DNA of 64,000 nt from the NCBI GenBank assembly GCA_037447655.1, contig JBBHKE010000908.1:62001-126000 (forward strand), written 5' to 3'. Position 1 is the first letter of the stretch; the number at the start of each line of letters is the position of its first letter. Source of the stretch: Zygnema cylindricum. Its lineage: Eukaryota > Streptophyta > Zygnematophyceae > Zygnematales > Zygnemataceae. Below, piece after piece: positions 59,790-64,000 of this stretch. Position numbers and translations under genes: made by a program. Under the pieces are notes generated by a model. It saw nothing but the letters and a program-made list of their open reading frames with translations. It was not told where the DNA came from and did not search any database.

Positions 59790-60276
59790 ACACTAGCTTT
59801 TGCTCAACCAATTGGAGCTCCTGAATAATACCAGCTCTATAAATGTCCGCCAAACTCTCCCACAACTCCTCGGCCTTATAAATATTAAGGTGAGAGGTGG
59901 CCAAGGCTTGAGTGAGATGCCTTAGAATGAAGTTTTTGGCACCCATTTTTACATCTTCCCACATTCGAGCATCGTTCTCCACGGTCTTCACGGCTGCCGC
60001 TCTTGGTGCCATGGCAATAGGGGTGAGGGGTGTCTCCTTCCCTTTCCCTTTTTCAGACACACTGCTGTCCTCATCATCTGCCTTCTCCGCGGAATCAGTC
60101 GCTGCTGCAGAAAACCTTACTCCTCCAAATCCTGGCGGAGTTCTTGAAGGTGGACGTTTCACTTGTCCACTGACGATACCCCAGTATCGTTTTTCACACA
60201 AAGCTCCCATCATCATGGCTTCCCAATAGATGAACCCAGATCCATTGAAAGAGGGCACTCTAGAGGGTGGGCCCAT
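59790..60276 (-). pseudogene. gag N-terminal part of element C
   Basis: An open frame from MGPPSRVPSFNGSG to ELQLVEQKLV, about 160 codons, cut by element D. The rest of gag continues at 55563 downwards. Sequence and order match gag of A (KNFILRHLTQALA against KHFILRHLTQGLA). Confidence 0.88.
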
Positions 60277-60280
60277 AACG
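60266..60280 (-). other. Primer binding site of C overlapping gag AUG
   Basis: CGTTATGGGCCCACC, 14 of 15 complementary to the initiator tRNA anticodon arm. The gag ATG is at 60276-60274. Confidence 0.75.
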
Positions 60281-61320
60281 TGCAATTTTGTGTCCTCTAT
60301 TAGACTACAAAATACAAAAAGCCTCTAGATAGTTTTTAACTTGCCCACTTTAAGCCACAGCCACAATTGCCCAAGAATGCAAACTGGTAATTTGACTACA
60401 CCGCTGTGCAGGTTGGACTCCTTTGAGTCCGTAGCAAAAAGAATCACTGAAAAAGGCCAACCAACTGATAAGTTATGAGGTAGTTAAAATGGCAATTTGT
60501 ACAAACTCTCAAAGGGAGAGGTGACTACCTACCAAAATTTTCTAAGTCCAGATTCCCTCTAATAACTTCTATCTACTGAAGTATGGACCAATCAGATTAC
60601 TGTACCGTACCAAAAAGTACTACTGCCGGTGTACCTTCTGTACAGCATATGTACAACAAGGCTATTAAGCAGACGTGAGTCTACTTTTCACTCGTCCGTA
60701 CATTCTTTGAAATTCTCATGATCGAATGTCATCTCTCCATGTGGCTCCTGGTTATGCCACGTCATTAAACGTGAAAGTGACCACTCCGGGATTTCGGCGA
60801 TGATGTGCGCCGTTGGATTTGCAGCGAGAGGCAATCTTAGCCGTAATAAATACTTGCGCGATATTTGTTTCGCTGTCGAAACAAAATGCCTGGTATCCGT
60901 TTTGAAATAGTGCCGTACTTCGTACTTTCATAAAACTGTATCTATGCACGCCATATACAGTTTTAGTTAAATGGATTTGTTCCTCCCTAAATATATATGT
61001 ATATCTATCACATACTATAGCATTTAGCATTGGTCCAAGTCTAATAGGATAAAGCTGACCTCTATCAGCAAACTTGACAAACTGCAGGTACCGGGATCAA
61101 ATGTCGGGTCTGTCAGATATATTTTTAGTAGCCTACTAAAAATTAACTGCCTGTTGAACTAAGGCAACCATGGAACAACCACCCTCTGTATCCTTCAGTG
61201 ACTACGAGAAGTATGGGGGCTAGAGAGAGGAGGTGGAGGTAGGATGTCCGTTTTTTTCTTTTTCTTTTATATTAACATTTTAAACCTAGAAAATACTCTA
61301 GAAATCTATTAATTTCAACA
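60281..61320 (-). repeat. 5' LTR of element C
   Basis: 1040 bp from tgcaattttgtgtcc to aatttcaaca, adjoining B sequence on the right. Confidence 0.88.
61035..61105 (+). promoter_or_regulatory. Antisense tRNA-like module in 5' LTR of C, decayed
   Basis: The A box reads AAGTCTAATAGG and the B box GGATCAAATGT (61094-61104); each has changes relative to the 3' LTR copy. Confidence 0.5.
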
Positions 61321-62705
61321 TCTATTATCAAAACCCTAATCATCTAATACAGACGTAGAGATTAGGTTTTTGTTCAGCTCCGGAATAAACAATACATCTG
61401 AGAATGTAACTATGGATGTCTTTCTTTCCACTAACACTTTTAGATCTACCGATCCTACAAGAGTAGTAGTGACTATCCTCCCATTCCCGTATTCTATTTC
61501 TACGGTGGGAATCTTTCTTATCTTAGTGAACAGGTGTTTATCCTTGCACATGTTTATGGAGGCACCTAAATCTACAATCCAGCGTGCTTCACCTTTCAAT
61601 CCACGGAAAGCACATTTCTGCTTTCGTGGAATTTCTACTCCGTTTTTCGCTTCCAACTCCTCATCCAACAAGAGCTCATCGTCCTTGTCTTAGGATTCCA
61701 CCTCATGTACCTGTTTCACAAGGGCCCTTTTCTTTCCTCTCGGGGTTCCACCGGTCTGCCCCTCCTTTAACCGAAGCTCGTTTAGTTTTGTGCACTCCGC
61801 CATATAGTGCCCTGGTTTCTTACAGAAATGACATAAACCCTTGGGAGCCCTTGGTCCGAACTCGTCGGTCTGATTTTTTTGCACCCCCTTTCCGTAGTTT
61901 CCGACCGGTTTTCGGGAATCCTTCTACCTCCAATCGGTCCTAGCTGCCAAGGCTTGCCCACTCTTTCCTCCTCTTCGGATCTCAATCGTATTCTCCCAAA
62001 CGAGAATCATCTCTACAACTGAGTTCCATATCCACCTTGAGTCAAGCAAGTCCTACACACGGTTGACTATGTTCTCGAACTCATCATGTAACTTCATCAG
62101 TAAACAGTTAACCTTTTCCTTTTCACTAAATTATTTTCTAGCACTCTCTGGCTCTATGAAAAGTGTAGCAAGATCATTGCAAAAATCCAACATCTTCCCC
62201 TCTTTGTATACATACTCCTTATTTTTTGATCAGCCAACTATTGTTGGTGAATCGTACCACTTCGGTAATATCTCTATGAGAGCCATCCAAAGATCGGATG
62301 CCTTTTCTACATGCAAATGAGGATATACAAGCCCTTAAGTGAGATGGCGGAGGATGAAGTGCTTTGCCGCCATATTGTTAAAGTCCCAGGTATCACTATC
62401 ATTATCCTCGTTCCTCATAATAGGAGACATGAATGCCGAACCAGTTGCTATTGGTGAGGCCGTCTCCTTCTCCTTTCCTTTGTCCACCACCTCCCCTTCA
62501 TTTGTCTCCTCCGTTGAAGATGGATCTGCTTTCCTGGTGAATCTGCTTCCTCCAAACCCTGGAGGGATTCCAAGACTTGATGGAGGCCCCACTCGTCCAC
62601 TCACTATCCCCCAAAACCTTTCTCGCATAAATCTCTTGTCATCATACTTTCCCAGTATATGAGGCCATTTCCATTAAAGATGGGTACCTTAAAGGGTGGG
62701 CCCAT
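61321..62705 (-). pseudogene. gag and protease of element B, degenerate
   Basis: Colinear with A: protease region IVDLGASINMCKDKHLF (active-site DSG changed to DLG) at about 61540-61590, zinc knuckle CHFCKKPGHYMAEC at about 61790-61835, gag ending at the primer-site ATG 62705-62703. Several stops and frameshifts. It continues at 50581 beyond element C. Confidence 0.85.
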
Positions 62706-62709
62706 AACA
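62695..62709 (-). other. Primer binding site of B overlapping gag AUG
   Basis: TGTTATGGGCCCACC, 14 of 15 complementary to the initiator tRNA anticodon arm. An upstream ATG in the LTR is also in frame, as in A. Confidence 0.75.
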
Positions 62710-63780
62710 TGCAACTCTGAGACCTCCATAGGTCCTAAGAATGGACAGCTTAGAAGAAACCTTTAGGATAACCCTGACCCCTTTGTGTTTCAGCAAAATT
62801 AACTGCCACCTTGGGAGACAAAAAATCTAACCACCTTCACCCCTGTAAAGGCAAGACTCCCCTAAGTCGATAGCAAAAAGAATCTATGAATTTGCTCCCC
62901 TAATCAGTCAGTTATGGAGGGTCAAATTTGACCTTTTGTACAGAATCTCTCTAGGAGAGAGGGTCTTATCTACCAATTTTTTCTAAGTGTTATCTCTCTC
63001 TAAAACTCTATCTACTGACGTACAACACCAACATATTACTGTGCCGTACAGAAAGGTACAACTGTCAGTGTACTTTCTGTACGGACATTGTACGACATGG
63101 CCAGAAAGTCGACACATGTCATATCTGGATTCGTTTCCGTAATCCCTGGAGATGCCAAAATCCAATGTCGTGGTGCCACGTGTCATCCGATGTGGCGGTG
63201 ACCACAAACTGCCGAAATCCTCTTCCGCGATCTCGACATTCTTTCCGGCCGTCCGATCGAATGCAAATTTCAATCGTAGCCATCATAAATATTTGCGCAG
63301 TATTTGTTTCGCTATCGAAAAAAATGCGCGGTACTTGTTTCTTCTCCGTACTCGTAATCCCTACTTTTCATAATTGACTCTAGGTATCCTGTATATAGTT
63401 GCCGTTAAATGAATTAGCCTACATGGTAACGTTTATATATTTATTAAACCCTATATCAGTAACCACTAGTCCTAGACTTAACGGATGAGTCTACCGACTA
63501 CCGGTAGCTTTAACTAATCGTAGGTACCAGGATCAAATCCTATAACCGACAACTTTCCTTTTAGTAAATCAACTAATTTAATACTCGTAAATCAACTAAT
63601 CTATTTCTCGTAAATCTCTGGATAGCATAGGCAACCATGGCTCTAGCATCCTCTCCAACTTCTCAGTGACTGCAACAAGTGTGAGAGTTGGAGAGAGAAG
63701 TTAGAGGCAGATTGCCTTGGCCTCAGTTCTGCATTTCATTTTAGACCTAGAAAATACTAAAAGAACCATCAATTTCTACA
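62710..63780 (-). repeat. 5' LTR of element B
   Basis: 1071 bp from tgcaactctgagacc to catcaatttctaca, followed by the GAGAG duplication. Confidence 0.9.
63475..63545 (+). promoter_or_regulatory. Antisense tRNA-like module in 5' LTR of B
   Basis: TAGACTTAACGG near 63473-63484 within an AGACT/AGTCT stem, and B-box core GGATCAAATCC at 63530-63540. Confidence 0.55.
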
Positions 63781-63785
63781 GAGAG

Positions 63786-63873
63786 GTTGAGGCAAACTGC
63801 TTATGTTTTTCTTTTCTATTTCCATTAAGCTATTCAGACCCAGAAAATACTTTATAAATCTAATAATTCAACA
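63786..63873 (-). repeat. 3' LTR of element E, second part
   Basis: Continues the LTR interrupted at 46413. It ends ttcaaca before the plus-strand ctcccgttaattttt tract. Confidence 0.7.
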
Positions 63874-64000
63874 CTCCCGTTAATTTTTAGTCTAATTTAA
63901 GTTTTTCTCCTAGCCCACACTTCTCTCTACAATATTTCAGTTTCGGTGAGGGCATAAGTTTTATCATCATATCAACAATCATTTCTCAATCTGGTTTATA
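63874..64000 (-). pseudogene. RNase H tail of element E
   Basis: The minus strand reads EMIVDMMIKLMPSPKLKYC, then REKCGL, then a stop beside the polypurine tract, matching the end of A (EMVADMMTKPVPSPKLIFC, REKCGL). One in-frame stop precedes it at the window edge. Confidence 0.75.

Overview
The window is wholly transposon-derived eukaryotic DNA with no recognisable host gene. The dense Ty1/copia content, the 15-nt match of the primer sites to the plant-type initiator tRNA anticodon arm (sequence recalled, not looked up), and the Tourist-like and hAT-like MITEs point to a land plant. A LINE with a restriction-like endonuclease leans towards a non-seed plant, but this is inference and I cannot name the species. 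Two runs of N (4799-4854 and 25048-25057) show it is a scaffold, so sequence across them may not be contiguous.

Layout. 1-522 is an old LTR-like piece, followed by a tRNA-related SINE-like piece. 649-4798 is a decayed plus-strand copia (element F) cut by the first gap. 4855-10500 holds fossils: minus-strand copia RT and RNase H (5082-6420) and plus-strand Ty3/gypsy RNase H (7090-7690). 10540-11640 is pyrimidine-rich and then repeat-rich; 11835-12930 is the 3' end of a LINE. 13191-15015 is a cluster of MITEs. 15319-21752 is a complete young copia (element A, minus strand): 1041-bp LTRs, TAGTA target duplications, and one reading frame broken by only two stop codons. 21753-42070 is mainly MITEs (families here called T, S, H and R), LINE scraps, two copia fragments with an ordinary primer site, and a large purine-rich block followed by an AT-rich block. 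42070-45491 is a minus-strand LINE with an N-terminal zinc finger, RT and a C-terminal CCHC/restriction-like endonuclease. From 45492 to the right edge lies a four-level nest of copia elements: D (55564-59789) in C (50582-61320) in B (46414-63780) in the LTR of E (45492 to beyond the window).

The most interesting shared feature is in the copia group A-F. Their ~1.0-1.2 kb LTRs carry a tRNA-like stretch with RNA polymerase III A- and B-box sequences, always antisense to the element. It is seen in ten LTRs of all six elements, in diverged form. Where a primer site is visible (A, B, C, D, F) it is complementary to the anticodon arm of initiator tRNA-Met rather than its 3' end, as in Drosophila copia, and the gag AUG is the same triplet that pairs with the tRNA's CAU anticodon. 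In element A the internal region is just 4 nt, the reading frame and a 13-nt polypurine tract. Element D keeps gag but has lost protease, integrase and most of RT, and looks like a non-autonomous partner.
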